64,000 nucleotides of DNA from Ampelocalamus luodianensis (lineage: Eukaryota > Streptophyta > Magnoliopsida > Poales > Poaceae): the NCBI GenBank assembly GCA_036346255.1, contig CM070632.1, forward strand, positions 30,158,657-30,222,656, in the 5' to 3' direction. Each line of letters opens with the position of its first letter. Within the stretch, counting starts at the first letter, position 1. Shown here piece by piece: positions 46,991 through 59,301 of the stretch. The notes below the pieces were generated by a model. It was given only the letters and a program-made list of their open reading frames with translations. It made no database searches and was not told where the DNA came from. The position numbers and the translations under genes were made by a program.

Positions 46991-49900
46991 TGTGAGGACC
47001 CCAGTTTATTTGGTTTGTAATGCTTAACCAACCACCTGGTCCTAGCATCACAAATCAAATAAATCGATCCTCGAGATATGTATACTTCCTGAAAGCAAGA
47101 TACACACCCGGTACAAAATTAGACATCAACTCCATTCCACACATAGAGTCCAAACACCACACTTCCAAACGGAAGATAAACAAATAGTAACAATATTACA
47201 GACATAGGCCGACAGGCCACGAGATACACAAATAACCAGAACGACAGCGGAAGCAAAAGTGCCATAAGATGGCTATAAACAAAGCCAATCAGTGTGCCTT
47301 CAACCCACAAGGCATCTGACCGGACCGCCAAGACTAGTCGTCACCCACGAAGCGACAGCACAGCTCACAGAAGTGAGGACCCTGAGGCTCACCTACTTCC
47401 TCTGCAACAAAAACATTAAGCAAAGCACCTGAGTACAAAGATTGTCTTTGTACCCGCAAGACTGACGTGTGAACTAGCAGACCTGTTCATATGCTACATG
47501 CAGCTTTGTTTATGGAGGCCATATGTTTCATTTGCATAAAGCCAACTTTCATTTGCAATAATATAATACAGTTTTAAAGGCAAGTTTGCAATTCATTTTT
47601 AAGATTGAAATAACAGTAAGGATAATAATAACAAAAGCGAAAGATAAACAACCTAGAAGTGACTATCCCAATAGTCACCACAACAATAGCACGAATCCCA
47701 GATTCGTACCACCCATCAAGTTTTAATTTAAATGTTGCAGTCTAACTCTCGATAAGCTTACCCAAGCGTGTCCATCACCTAGGACGAGGCTATTCGAATA
47801 GTTTTAACCTGCAGGTGTACCACTGTACCCACACCTCGATCGCTTTAAGCCAAAGCACACTTCCAAGGTATGCCGCACACTAAGTCCTACGAGACTGTTT
47901 CCAATATTGTGTATCAACCCGAGCCGCTCGTATGGGTAGAAACACCATACGCTACATGGTAAAGCCGAAAAGACAACTACCCACTCGTGATAAAGCTTTT
48001 GGACAACTACCATGCTCCCACCTCCGTCCCTCCTGCGACCTCCTGCGACCCAGACCAATACACGCCAAAGTACTAGGTCAAGAGAGGTCCCATACCCTCT
48101 AGTGTGGTTAGCACGAAATGCTGATAACAAAACTCACAAGATGTTCGGTCCTTAATTGACCCGGCACCTTTCGATCACACCCAAAAGATCACACCATTCT
48201 TACCATTGTGCCCGTCCAAATCATTTTTGTTTTTGGTTTTAGTTTTGCAAGTAAGCATAGCAAAATGCTGAAACATAAAGTTGTAGTAAATTTTGTGTGA
48301 TCAAGGTTACCGACTAAAGTCGATAACCGCCCAGTTCTACCGATAGCTAAGCATGTCTAAGCAAGTTGACCGGATCTACTAAGTGACAAGAGATCATCCA
48401 ATGACCTCTAATCACGACAAATAACCTAGGCTCAGGTAGTAGAGATCAATATTTTGTCTACAGGATATGCAGCTACGGATTTAACTAATCAATTTAACAC
48501 AAATTAAGCAATGCATACATACAGCTGAAACAAAATATTAATCTTTAAAATTACTGGGATTAAACATGATCAAACTGCTTGCCTGGCTGCTGTTGCTCAA
48601 TATGGTGCGGAGGATCGTCCTCAGGGTTGCCGCAAATATCGAAGCCTAACGATCGAACATAACAGCAAATAAGAACGAATAACACCGACAAAACTCAAAC
48701 ATACAACAACACCAAAACAAGCTAAAACTCACACAGCAACCTAAGCAAGATATAACAAAATTTTAGAAACAGAGAACAAATTATTTTAAGTTATTAATAA
48801 TTTTCTATGAATTTTCTAAGCTAAAAACACAACATGTCACTAGTTAATTATCCAACAAATTTTCATGAACAAACATAGTATCTAAAACCTATCCTAAGAA
48901 TTAGTATATTAAAAATGAAATTTTACAGAATTGGATTCGCTGGATTTGGACAATTATTGAGAAAGATATGAATTTTCTAATTTAGAAGATACATAAGACA
49001 TCATTTTATTAACTAACAAATTTTTGCTACAGAGACATGGGTGAAGTTAATTTTATCAAGTAGCACACTTAAAATGAAAATTAACAAGACTGGTTTCATG
49101 CAATTTGGATAAAATTGAATTAGATATGAATTTTCTAAGTTTAAATGAATTATCAAAGAAACCGAGAAAAGCATTACGAAATCAAAAGCATTTAATACTT
49201 ATTCTACCGACAACCGGCTAGCCCACGGTCTCGACAGCGGACCGCGACGGCGCGGACCAGTCGACTTGACTCACTACCCGGAGGCGGCGTCGGCAGCGGG
49301 TTCAAAGAATACGCCGGGCGTTCTCGCCACTCTGAAATCGCTAGCTCATCCGACAACAGAGCCGGCAGAGCTCGAACTTGCCCGGCGCGCCGCCGGCGAG
49401 CCAAGCCCCCGCGATGCCGGCAAAAGGCCAAAATGGGATCCTGATGCTATTGCGCACCCGACGACACCGGCGGGCAAGTCGGAGGTGACCTGACGAGGCG
49501 GCGCGACGGCGAGGGGCGGAGTTCATGCTACGGCAAAAGCGGCAACGACAAGCTAGCGATACATAACCCGAACTAGCGTGCGCTAAAGCTATACTAAGGT
49601 CCCAAGAACTTACTAGGATGATGCGGAGGAGAGAGATTGCCGAGATGGTGGCGACGATGAACCGAGACGGCGGTCAAGGCGACACGAGGAAGCAACATGA
49701 GCAAAGATAGGAGGGGACGAAGATGTAGATAGCTCGGGTAAGTGCACGGGACGGTGCTGAAGCAAGCAATCGACCAAAGGACCAACTCACCGGTGATGAG
49801 GACGAAGACCCGAGTTTTCGGCCGAAAAGGAGGGAACTCAAAATTCAACGGTCCCTGCGAGTGAAACTCAAAATTAGTTGAGGGGAATTCAAGAAGGGGA

Positions 49901-51126
49901 TCTGGAACACGATATGACGCGCAAAAGAAGGGATGATCTTCACTGGTCGCGAGGACGACACGGGAGCGACACGGCGTGAAACGAGTTTGCGCACTCTCTC
50001 GGTTGGAGCTCCGGGGAAGTAATGGAGGGTAGGAAGTGTCTTATGGTGTCCAAAGAAGGATAAGGGAGCTCTGGTAGGGCTTAAGTAGGGAAGAGGGCGG
50101 AGGAATACGAGTGGCGACGCTCTCGGCACCGAGGAGCTCAAGAACGGTGCTGACAAACTGGTGAACGAAAAAGTGGGTGATTGGTGCTGCGCAGGGCATG
50201 GCCTCTCAGCGGAAGATACGGCCGAGGTAATGCGCGCACGAAAAACCGGGAAGCGGTGACGGGACAGCGAGGCGAGGTGGCGTCCATGCGCAATGTCGCC
50301 GGCACTCAGCTCTCATGCGAGAGGTAGGTGACGACCTGACAAGTGGGGTCCACCCGTCAGTGATAGCGGCGAAGTGGTGCGAGCCGGAGTCAAGTGCGGT
50401 GCGAACCGGTGGTTTGACTCGACCCAGAATGTATCGACCGTTGGATCTAAAATGAACGGTCGAGATCGATGTATGTCGGACGAGTCGGTTGATTCGACGC
50501 ACGCGGGCCGCACGATCTGCATCGGACGGCTGACAGCCATCGGGCTCACGCGGTGCAGCTAGGCGGTGCGACCGAGTCAAGTGGCGCGGTCGCACTCGAG
50601 TCGGGCTCGGGTTCGAGCCCGAGGAACAGTAAATACTGATTTGGAGTTTTAAAAGGCTGAGAGAGTTTGGAGAATTTTTAGAGGTAGCTCCTCAGCTCCA
50701 AAAATTTCGAAATCTTTATGGGAGCTTGCTAGGACCGAGGACAACCTTGTGTAATTTTCCAGAACTTTTATGCACTGCATTGTTCTAGAAAATTCACAAG
50801 CTCTTTGTCTGAGAGTTTGACCGGATGTCAAACAGAGTTGACTTGGCCATTTGAAATAGCAAACAAAATCTAAAATTTGTGAAATAATTCAGGGAGGTAG
50901 ATAGGATGATCAAGATGCTAGGAAAAATAGTTTCAGAGGATGATCACAAGTTTGAAGGCTAAGAATCTGATAACAACAATTTCCAATTACAAGAATTAAA
51001 TTCTACAAATTGAAATTGCTAGGAAAATTTGGAAAACTTCCAAATGATTTGAAGAGACAACAAAAGTTTTTATTTCTCCTCAAAATTTTACATTTGAATT
51101 ACAAACCCTAAGTTAGGGCTGTTACA
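46991..51126 (-). mobile_element. 3' LTR of gypsy element H (family A)
   Basis: TGTGAGGACC...GGGCTGTTACA, 4136 bp, followed by a purine tract and the end of pol on the minus strand, so it is the 3' LTR of a full element. The flank ATATT (46986-46990) is the expected target duplication. It matches solo LTRs A1 and A2 along their length, so those are remains of H-like elements. The 49200-50350 part is GC-rich and promoter-side. Confidence 0.92.
47432..48328 (-). repeat. hairpin ladder in LTR of H
   Basis: GTACAAAGA/TCTTTGTAC (47432-47452), GTGACTAT/ATAGTCAC (47659-47678), ACGAATC/GATTCGT (47691-47707), CTATTCGAATAG (47790-47801), an imperfect CGTATGG/CCATACG hairpin (47930-47952) and GGTTA...TAACC (48305-48328). 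Confidence 0.8.
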
Positions 51127-51166
51127 AATCTCCCCCCCTTACAGGAATCTCGCCCCGAGATTCTGA
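51127..51166 (-). promoter_or_regulatory. polypurine tract and hairpin of element H
   Basis: Plus-strand TCCCCCCCTT (51131-51140) is the purine tract on the sense strand. GAATCTCG/CGAGATTC with a 3-nt loop sits next to it, between the pol stop and the tract. The same hairpin occurs in E1. Confidence 0.85.
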
Positions 51167-52672
51167 TCACTGGGAGAAGAAGGATGGGTAATTTGCTCGG
51201 AGACGATCTTCCCGCTCCCAAGTGGCTTCATCCTCGGAGTGGTTCGACCACTGAACTTTAAGGAACTTAATCACACGGTTCCTTGTTCTGCGTTCAGCTT
51301 CTTGAGGATCTGAGCGGGGCGCTCACGATAAGACAGATCTTCCTGCACATCGATATTTTCCAACGGTGTTTCCTCAACTGGAATACGGAGGCACTTCTTC
51401 AATTGTGACACATGGAAAACATCATGCACCCCTTCGAGTGTAGCTGGCAACTCCAACTTGTATGCAACAGCTCCCACTTTCTTGATGATGCGATACGGCC
51501 CGACATATCGAGGAGCGGTTGCCCTTGACACGAAACGACGATGTCCCTTCAGAGGTGAGACTTTGAGATACACAAAGTCATTGGGCTGGAAACTCAACTC
51601 ACGGCGGCGCCGACCGCATAGCTCTTCTCGCTCGGGTGAGCTACGGCGCAAGTGCTCACGAATCAAGCGCACTTGACTTTCGGCCTCATTGATGGAATCG
51701 AGCCAAAGAACATCTCTCCCAGTCTCGACCAGTTCAATGGGGTTCTGCATCGCCTCCCATACAAAGCCTCAAACGGTGCCATACCGAGACTAGCCTGGAA
51801 GCTGTTGTTGTAGGAGAACTCGGCAAGCGGTAGGCACTTCTCCCAATTCTTCCCATAGGAAAGAACACAAGCACGGAGCATATCTTCAAGAACTTGGTTG
51901 ACTCGCTCCGTCTGACCATCAGTCTGAGGATGATAGGCTGAGCTGAAAGAAAGACGGGTCCCCATGGCTTCCTGTAAACTGTGCCATAGCCGAGAAGTGA
52001 AAAGAGAGCCACGATCTGACACAATCGTTCGTGGCACACCATGCAAGCTCACAATGCGGGAGATATAGAGATCTGCCAATTTACTGACGCTAAGGGCGGT
52101 ACACACCGACAGAAAATGTGCTACTTTTGTCAATCGGTCAATAACCACCCAGATAGCATCCTTCCCGAAGAAATGCAGGTAGACCAGTGATGAAGTCCAT
52201 ACCAACGGAATCCCACTTCCACTCCGGTATGGGCAAGGGCTGGAGGAGACCTGCGGGACGCTGATGCTCGGCCTTCACGCGACAACATACGTCGCATCTG
52301 GCAACGAACCTGGCAATCTCGCGCTTCATGCGAGTCCACCAGAATCTCTGACGCAGATCTTGGTACATTTTAGTGGCCCCGGGATGGATGGACAAAGGCG
52401 AATCATGGGCCTCCTGAAGAATCAAATCCCGCAACTCCGGGACCTTTGGGACCACAAGACGCTGCCCAAACCATACAACACCGTGCTCATCTTCTGTGAA
52501 ACACTTGGCTGATCCACCCTTGATATTCTGCTTGATTTTACCCACACCATCATCTGATTGCTGTGCTGCCTTGATTTGATCCACCAAGGTTGGTTGCACA
52601 ACCAAGGCAGCAAGGGAACCATGTTCAATCAAACCCAAGTTGAGACAAAAAGTGCAATCGGTGCAGGTTGCT
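51167..52672 (-). pseudogene. integrase and chromodomain of element H
   Basis: Minus strand, three overlapping frames. First, 52640-52138: H2C2 zinc domain (HDSPLSIHPGATKMY, then CDVC) and the first catalytic Asp in GMDFITGLP. Second, 52205-51663: IDRLTKVAHF, second Asp in VSDRGSLF and Glu in QTERVNQ with 35 residues between (DD35E). Third, 51750-51271: C-terminal part with FVYLKVSPLKGHRRF, YVGPYRI and VFHVSQLKKCL. A last frame change near 51295 leads to a chromodomain-like tail (KVQWSNHSEDEATWE) ending at TGA 51167-51169. The chromodomain marks a chromovirus, probably Tekay/Del; it targets insertion to certain chromatin. Element G is inserted at 52673, which separates this from RT. Confidence 0.88.
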
Positions 52673-53040
52673 TGTAATACTCGGAAGTGTGAGAAGTCAA
52701 GAATCGGGTTAATTAAATTTAATCGGTGAGAATAATTTAATCGGGAAGTTTTATTTTCTTTTTTCGTCAAATCCGGCAGAGAGGGCTTTTACGTTGTTCT
52801 CTTCCTTTTGGGCTGGGCCTTGGCCCATCTCCTAGTGGTGGCCGGCCAAAGGGGAGGGCCACCCTCCCAAACCCTAGTCGCCCCCTCCCTTTCCCCCTTT
52901 TCCTCCTCCCTCTAGCGGCCGCCCCTCCTCCTCCTCTTGGCAGATCCTCTCCTCCCCTTGCACCTCCCCTCTCCCAAGGTGCTGTCCCCTGCACCTCCCT
53001 ATCCCAAGGTGCTGCCTTGCAAAGAAAGAAGAAAGAGAGG

Positions 53041-53098
53041 GAGAAAAGAAGGAGAAGAAGGAGAAGAAGGAGAAGAAGGAGAAGAAGAAGAAGAAGAG
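53041..53098 (+). repeat. GAAGGA/GAA microsatellite in G 5' LTR
   Basis: Purine repeat of GGAGAA units turning into GAA units. It encodes an apparent Glu-rich peptide in one frame, which is a by-product of the repeat. Confidence 0.9.
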
Positions 53099-54487
53099 TT
53101 TGTGTGGGGTTTGGTTCAGCGAATCCTAGTGGTTCTACAAGGGTAACGAGATGCCCTCCCCGCTGTTTAATCCTTATTAGATGCGAAACCGATTAGAATT
53201 GATGGTTAATTGTTGGGCTGCAGAAGATGCAATTCTGTCCAGAACCTTGCGTGGGTTTTTTTCGTATGTTTAGAGGCTGAATTTTAAGTTTCCATCTCCT
53301 AGAGATTTGTGGGTTATGTCGTTATCTTTCAGTAGCCGTGAAGATCACTCGATTCCGAGGTCTGAGTCAAAAGTTATGGTCGATTTAGTATCTGCTGCCA
53401 GAAATCTGACGAGAATAATCTGTCTGGTTATTTCCTAAAATATGAAAGGAATTTGGTAGAATCTGAAAGTTCACCCAACTAGGTTATTGTAGGTAATTCG
53501 ATAACCTTTTCAGATTGATAAAGAACGATCAATTCAGGTTACCTATTAAATGTTATGGTCATTTTAGTTTTGCTGTTCGTTTGTGTAGGCAGTTTCTGTA
53601 CTGAAAGTTCAGACAATGGTTAGCCTAATATTTTGGCCGAATTGGAGTATCGTGTCAACTAGAGTATTGTAGATTATTCAGTTAAGAATCTACAGAAATT
53701 GGGTTTACCTCTTTTTGACTTCCTGTTCTTGAGTTATGTCAATTACCGTGCGCTGTCCAGGAGCGGTATATGGCAGAAAACGTTGTTTTTCAGTTTCAGC
53801 TTTGTAAACTCGTTTGAGTCGTCAAGTAGCGGGTAGAATGCCGATTAGTAGCGCTGAGTATATTATGTCTTAATTGGAATTATTTTACCTGTTTAGGAGG
53901 TGAAGCCTCAGGTTTTAGGAGTATCAGGCTTTGCCGGCTAGCGCGTCGCATCGTGGAAGGCAAGTAAATGTAGCGGTTGTGCTACGGTTTAACCGTTTTC
54001 TTACTACTTGCACTATGCATGATTGACGTAGTGTTAAATGATTTGCCATGGTTACATGTTTTCTAAGTAAGAATGTGGTAGCAAGATATTAATCAATTGC
54101 TAGGTTTGGATGAGTTTGGGTAGTATTGTGGTAATTCGCGTAATGAGCCAAATGGAATATGAGAATAAACTCAAGGTGGACATGTTGATAATTCATTGTG
54201 GTTATTTTTATGATGATCATGTGGTGGTCTATGTGATAGAGTTTCATCTAGATCGATTGATTTTGATCTTGGTGAATCCGGTGTGGGTTATGTGGTAATG
54301 GTCTTATGACACGTTGGTATTGTGCTTAATGAGACACATGTGGATTATGAGAAAATATTCATGATGAGTATGTTGTTGACCTTCGTGGTTAAATTCTTGT
54401 GGTTTATGATTATCATATCATTCATGACATATCATGACATTTGCATTGTGGATGTCGCCGCTTATAGCCGCGACCGTACCGGTACAA

Positions 54488-54538
54488 CATCGTGCATTGC
54501 CGTAGCACGATGCATACCTTTACCTTGTTGGGTAAAGG
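54488..54538 (+). repeat. twin hairpins in G 5' LTR
   Basis: CATCGTGC/GCACGATG with a 9-nt loop, followed 4 nt later by CCTTTACC/GGTAAAGG with a 6-nt loop. Both stems are perfect 8 bp. They are repeated at 60691-60741 in the other LTR. Confidence 0.8.
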
Positions 54539-55484
54539 TGCGATGGAGCATAACATACATATGCATTACATTGTGGAAAGATCATTTGCATTCTCATGCA
54601 AGATATTGAGGTGAATTTATTTTGCAATCAAGCGCCTTCATAGTTGCAATGTGAAATTGACTCATGAGAGTCTCTTGTGGAATGAGTAATGTGGTTGTGG
54701 TTGTGGAATGGGGTTTATCCCTTGTGGTATGGTAGAGGTTGTGATTGTGGCATGAGATTCTTCTCTCTTGTAGTGTCGTTGATAGCGATTGTGGATGTGA
54801 GAAATAGTAAAGTTATGAGGTAAAACATGTTAATACTCTATTGTCATTGGTAGTGGTAGTGGTGAATAATATGAAGCAGTTGATCAAGATTTTGTTGTTA
54901 ATATTTTACTATCTTTGGTAGTAACTATGGTTGAGGCTATAATTGTGTTCATTATGAGAATTGGATATTGATGCTTAATATCTTTGTAGTTTAATTAGCT
55001 TGTAAATGAATGTGGATTCACATTATGGATGTGGACATATGGATACTTTAATGATGTTGTATATTTATTTGTAGTCCGATTAGCTTTATTAAGCAGTTTG
55101 CTTCTGAGATTTTTATCTCACCTTGTTTCCCCCTCTGGTGATTGTTGAACATTCATGGGATGGGTAGAGCGGCACCACAATAATGCACTTGGTTCATCAA
55201 CCTATGTTGTAATAAAGACGATGAAATTCTAGCCAAATGCTTAACTATTTGTGGATGATTATGTTGTTAAATAAGGATGGACTTGTGAACCATTCTTTGT
55301 TTAATCTGCTAGAGGTTGTTTAATTATTGAACTTGTTACCGTCATCTTTATTCCCTTAGTTGTTTATGCTTCCGCTTAGTGCTTCTTGTCTAGAGTTCTT
55401 TGCGAATTAATTTTGTCTTGAAATTATTGGCTAGGTGTAGAGTAGTTAAGTAGCATTCGGGTAATGTGGATCTGGGTGTTACAT

Positions 55485-55495
55485 TGGTATCGAGC
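55485..55495 (+). promoter_or_regulatory. primer-binding site of G, imperfect iMet match
   Basis: TGGTATCGAGC right after the LTR end differs from TGGTATCAGAGC by one missing base. Could be a genuine deletion or a base-calling error. Confidence 0.6.
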
Positions 55496-58279
55496 GGGCT
55501 TTAGGTGCGTGGTAATTAAAAATATTAAATTGACACCTTTGGTGCAGTAGGATGGGATGGGTCAAGCATTGCATTCGTGCTTTGACATGTTATATTGATT
55601 ATTCATGCTATGAGATAATCTGTATGTTTATGTGTTGTTTCTATGGTATTATGAGTGAGGATAGTCAATGATAAGAGGTAGGGTTTGCGTACATTGCCTT
55701 GGGCATTGCCGCTTATACCCCATTCGTGGTACGAGGATATTGATGCGATTACCTCGGGTAACTTAGTTGCGGATGTCATGGGTATGTTTCTTAGAAAAGT
55801 GTTATCCTCCTTGAATTGATGTTGGCGATTCTTGGCCTATTGCGATTAATGATTTTTTCTTTGGGTTATTGTTTATTGCAGTTGTTGGGTGTCACTAGTC
55901 CTCCAATTGTTCTTGAGGCCAAGTATTGTTTCTTTACGATTGATGGGTTGTTTGTTGCTCGTGGCGGTGCTTTTGAGAGAGCGGTATTTTTCGCGTTGTT
56001 CCATCTTTCTTGCTGGAAAACATGACTCTTGTATTTCGTTTGATATTTTGAGAGAGAATCAAAGCTTACGTGGGAAGTTCATTAACTTGTGGAGCGTTGG
56101 CTCTATGCTTTTCTTACGAGTTATTTCGACTTTTGAAGTTTGATTTTCTCCCTAGAAGGAGTGTTAAAATCCTTTATGTTGTTTTGTTGTGTTTAAGTAG
56201 TAGGTGGTAATTATGTAAATAATTGATAGATTGTGAATTATCAAGTTGAAAAGTTAGTGTGGTACATCATTAATTCCTACTAACATCTTTAGAAGTGAAG
56301 TTGATTAATATGATGTTGTCTGTTGTAGTTTCTTGAAGATTTGTGGCTAAGAATTTAGCGATACATGTGTAGAACTCATGCATTTATTAAGGATTATGAA
56401 AAACAATTGTATTGACTATTGTAGTTGTTTAATTTTCCCAACTTGTTGGATAGATTGGATTGATTGATCTTAAGTAATTAATGTGACCATTCGGGATGGT
56501 CAAGTAAGGAGGTGTTGGAATATTGCCTTAATAAGATTAACCTTAATTATGTCCTCTCTTTACATACTTGATGAGCATGTACAAGCATTAAAAGTTATGT
56601 AACTTTTACCATGCTAAATTGTTGAATTATGTATAAAGAAATGGATGAAGGTGGATGTATTGACTTGCGGAATCTTGTCTTATAAAGTGGTATTATTGAT
56701 GTTTAAAGTTATTTTGTTTTAATATCTTAACATAAGGTGGAGTATCGAATCGTGCTCTTTATTGTCTTTGTGATTGCAAATTAGAGATAGGATCATTAAT
56801 GCTATCTTGATGAAAAATTAATAATCAATTATTGACAAGAATGGCTAGAGTGTAATTACCTTTTGCTAAACTAGAGTTGAGTATCGATGCGAGATAAATG
56901 TATGAAATCTAATAAGAGATTCATACCGACATGTTTTGTGAGGTTGTTATGTTCTAATATCATCAGGTTAAAGAGTTTGATTTAATATGATGGCTTATGC
57001 ACTAGGTTTAACTAGATTAAGTAGTTGGAATCTTATTTGGATAATAAGAACATGATGAAGTGATTTATGGTGTTCCTTTTGAAAAAAAAAATATGAAGGA
57101 GTGAGATGATATGATGATTTTTTTGCAAAGAATGTTTTATCTTGTTGTGAATACAATCGATAGCACGTAGTTGTGATTATAGTGTTGAATGTTTTAAAAA
57201 TAAAGGAATTTGTTAATTCCTTAATACTAATTGCATTGAAGGGTGTGAGATTTACGGTTGGAATCTTTTTGGACCTTATGACTTGTGTCATAGTCGATGT
57301 TGCTCTGAGTAAAGCGACGTGTTGATTGATCTTATTGGTTTTATTTGAATCTTGTGTTGTGGTCTTCAAGCATCCTTTGTTGGAAATGGCGGGATGTTGT
57401 AATCAAAGAAAATTGCTTCTTATTGAAAGGAAAAGTTGTACTAGAAGTATTTGAAGTCACAGATGATCTTATCTTGTGTTTTCCAACCTCATTGCTATTT
57501 GTTATTCTTTTGGTCTTTTGGCTATTGTGATGATAACCATTTTCGTATCTTGGAATTTATTTCTTCTTACCTCTTCTTCTAAGAACATGGTAATTGTTGT
57601 GGGTTCTGAAGCCTTTTGTTGGTCGTGGTTTTGGGATAGAGTATGATTTGCGGGCAGTGAGAGTCTATCTACAATGGTGTAGATGATGTACTCAATTGAG
57701 ATAATTGTTGAGGTGGCCAACTTGAGTTAAATGAGTTGGTGTGTTGGGTAATGATTTGAAAATCCTTTGTTCAAGGAAGTTAAATTATTAAAAGAAATGA
57801 ATTGGGAAATTATTGTTTTGTCAAGTAGTGCGATGCTCTCTTGATTCTTGTTTATCTTTGTGTGTTTATGGCGAGACCATTTGCATTTTGAGTTGACGTA
57901 TATTGAGGCGTAGTCTTTTCGATTAGGAAAAGAAATTGATTATTTAGGTGCATCGAGTGTTTTTTTTCACTCTTAGTTTATGTGGTGTGGTTCTCCAATT
58001 GTCTACTTGGCGAGTAGAAATATTTTGTGGTGAATCCTTTGTTTTGGATCGTGGTCCTTTGAAGGAAAGGCTGTTGCTAGTGTGATGCTTGAGAGTTCTT
58101 TACTCTTACATTCTTTGGGTTCTGTTTGCAAAAGATACCGTTGTGCTCCAAGTAGAATGATGTGAGTGGAATTTGTGATCAAATTCTTGACAATGGGTAT
58201 AGTGTGTTATCACGAGTTTATTTAATAAGAAAAGCGTTTTAAGAAGAGGATGGTTTGAGAAGGTGGTTTTAATAGTTTT
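55496..58279 (+). other. G internal region without recognisable genes
   Basis: About 2.8 kb, T- and G-rich on the plus strand. Short open stretches (55816-56143) do not show gag, protease or RT motifs that I can recognise. It could be heavily decayed polyprotein or the filler of a non-autonomous element. Confidence 0.6.
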
Positions 58280-58862
58280 ATGGAAATTTTGCCAAAATGG
58301 CGGGACACATTGGTTTGCTCGGGCCGACAAAAGAGTTATGCGGTTGTTCGCGCGAGAGTTGGATTTTGCGGTGGGAAGCCTTGTGCTCCTTTGGGTGTCT
58401 CCAACCAAGGGTATTGTTCATTTTGGTACCACCGAAGCTTAGCCCGTGGTACATCGGTACTTTTCGGTGGTTGCTCGGGTGGGTAGTTTGGCTTATCGTT
58501 TGGAGTTGCCAAACTCTTTGAGTGGTGTGCAGTGTTTTTCTTGTGTCTATCTTGAGAAATTCTTGGGATCCAGAACACAAGTTTGACACAGAGCAGTCAC
58601 GGTGGAGCGAGATCTCACCGTGGAGAGTCGGCCGATTCCAGTATCTTGGACACGCGTCGGAGCGGGTCTTAAGGAATAAGACCATCAAGTATGTGAAGGT
58701 CCTTTGGGCGAATCGATCGAGAGAGAAGCTACGTGGGAGTTGGAGGATCTTTTGAAAGAAGTACCCGAGCTCTTGAGGTGGTGAGTACTCTAGTTTGGGT
58801 TGCTTTTTGCTTGTTGTTCTTCTCTTTGTAGTGTCAGAGTAGGATTAGAGGCGAATCCTTTT
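58280..58862 (+). pseudogene. remnant of pol 3' end in element G (integrase tail, chromodomain)
   Basis: Fragments of a gypsy integrase C-terminus in several frames: a LELPNSL-like word near 58500, VSILRN with DPEHKFDTEQ near 58545-58600, and RNKTIKYVKVLWANRSRE near 58670-58730, which is chromodomain-like. It ends shortly before the purine tract, the normal place for the pol end. Stops and frameshifts throughout. Confidence 0.7.
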
Positions 58863-58875
58863 AAGGTGGGAAGAG
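58863..58875 (+). promoter_or_regulatory. polypurine tract of element G
   Basis: AAGGTGGGAAGAG directly before the 3' LTR start, interrupted by one T. Confidence 0.7.
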
Positions 58876-59240
58876 TGTAATACTCGGAAGTGTGAGAAGT
58901 CAAGAATCGGGTTAATTAAATTTAATCGGTGAGAGAATAATTTAATCGGGAAGTTTTATTTTCTTTTTCGTCAAATCCGGCTTAGAGAGGGCTTTCATGT
59001 TGTTCTGCTTCCTTTGGGCTGGGCCTTGGCCCATCTCCTAGTGGTGGCCGGCCAAAGGGGAGGGCCACCTCCCCAAACCCTAGCCGCCCCTCCTTTCCCC
59101 CTTTTTCCTCCTCCTCTAGCAGCCGCCTCCTCCTCCTCTTGGCAGATCCTCTCCTCCCCTTGCACCTCCCCTCTCCCAAGGTGCTGTCCCCTGCACCTCC
59201 CTATCCCAAGGTGCTGCCCTTGCGCAAGGAAGAAGAAAGA

Positions 59241-59301
59241 GAGGGAGAAAGAAGGAGAAGAAGGAGAAGAAGGAGAAGAAGGAGAAGAAGAAGAAGAAGA
59301 G
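59241..59301 (+). repeat. GAAGGA/GAA microsatellite in G 3' LTR
   Basis: Same purine repeat as in the 5' LTR, essentially the same length. Confidence 0.9.

Larger units (their letters stand above)
52673..55483 (+). mobile_element. 5' LTR of element G
   Basis: 2811 bp. Contains a C-rich stretch (52790-53020), a GAAGGA microsatellite, and two hairpins: CATCGTGC/GCACGATG (54488-54512) and CCTTTACC/GGTAAAGG (54517-54538). TGTGGT-rich low-complexity sequence lies near 54690-54780. Followed by a primer-like site. Confidence 0.9.

Noticed and set aside
52937..53146. Glu-rich peptide in the G LTR (also 59014-59349)
   Set aside because: It is the translation of the GAAGGA/GAA microsatellite; both copies sit inside LTRs without a conserved start.
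55816..56143. overlapping open frames in the interior of G
   Set aside because: Hydrophobic, T-rich translation without retroelement motifs; start codons not supported.
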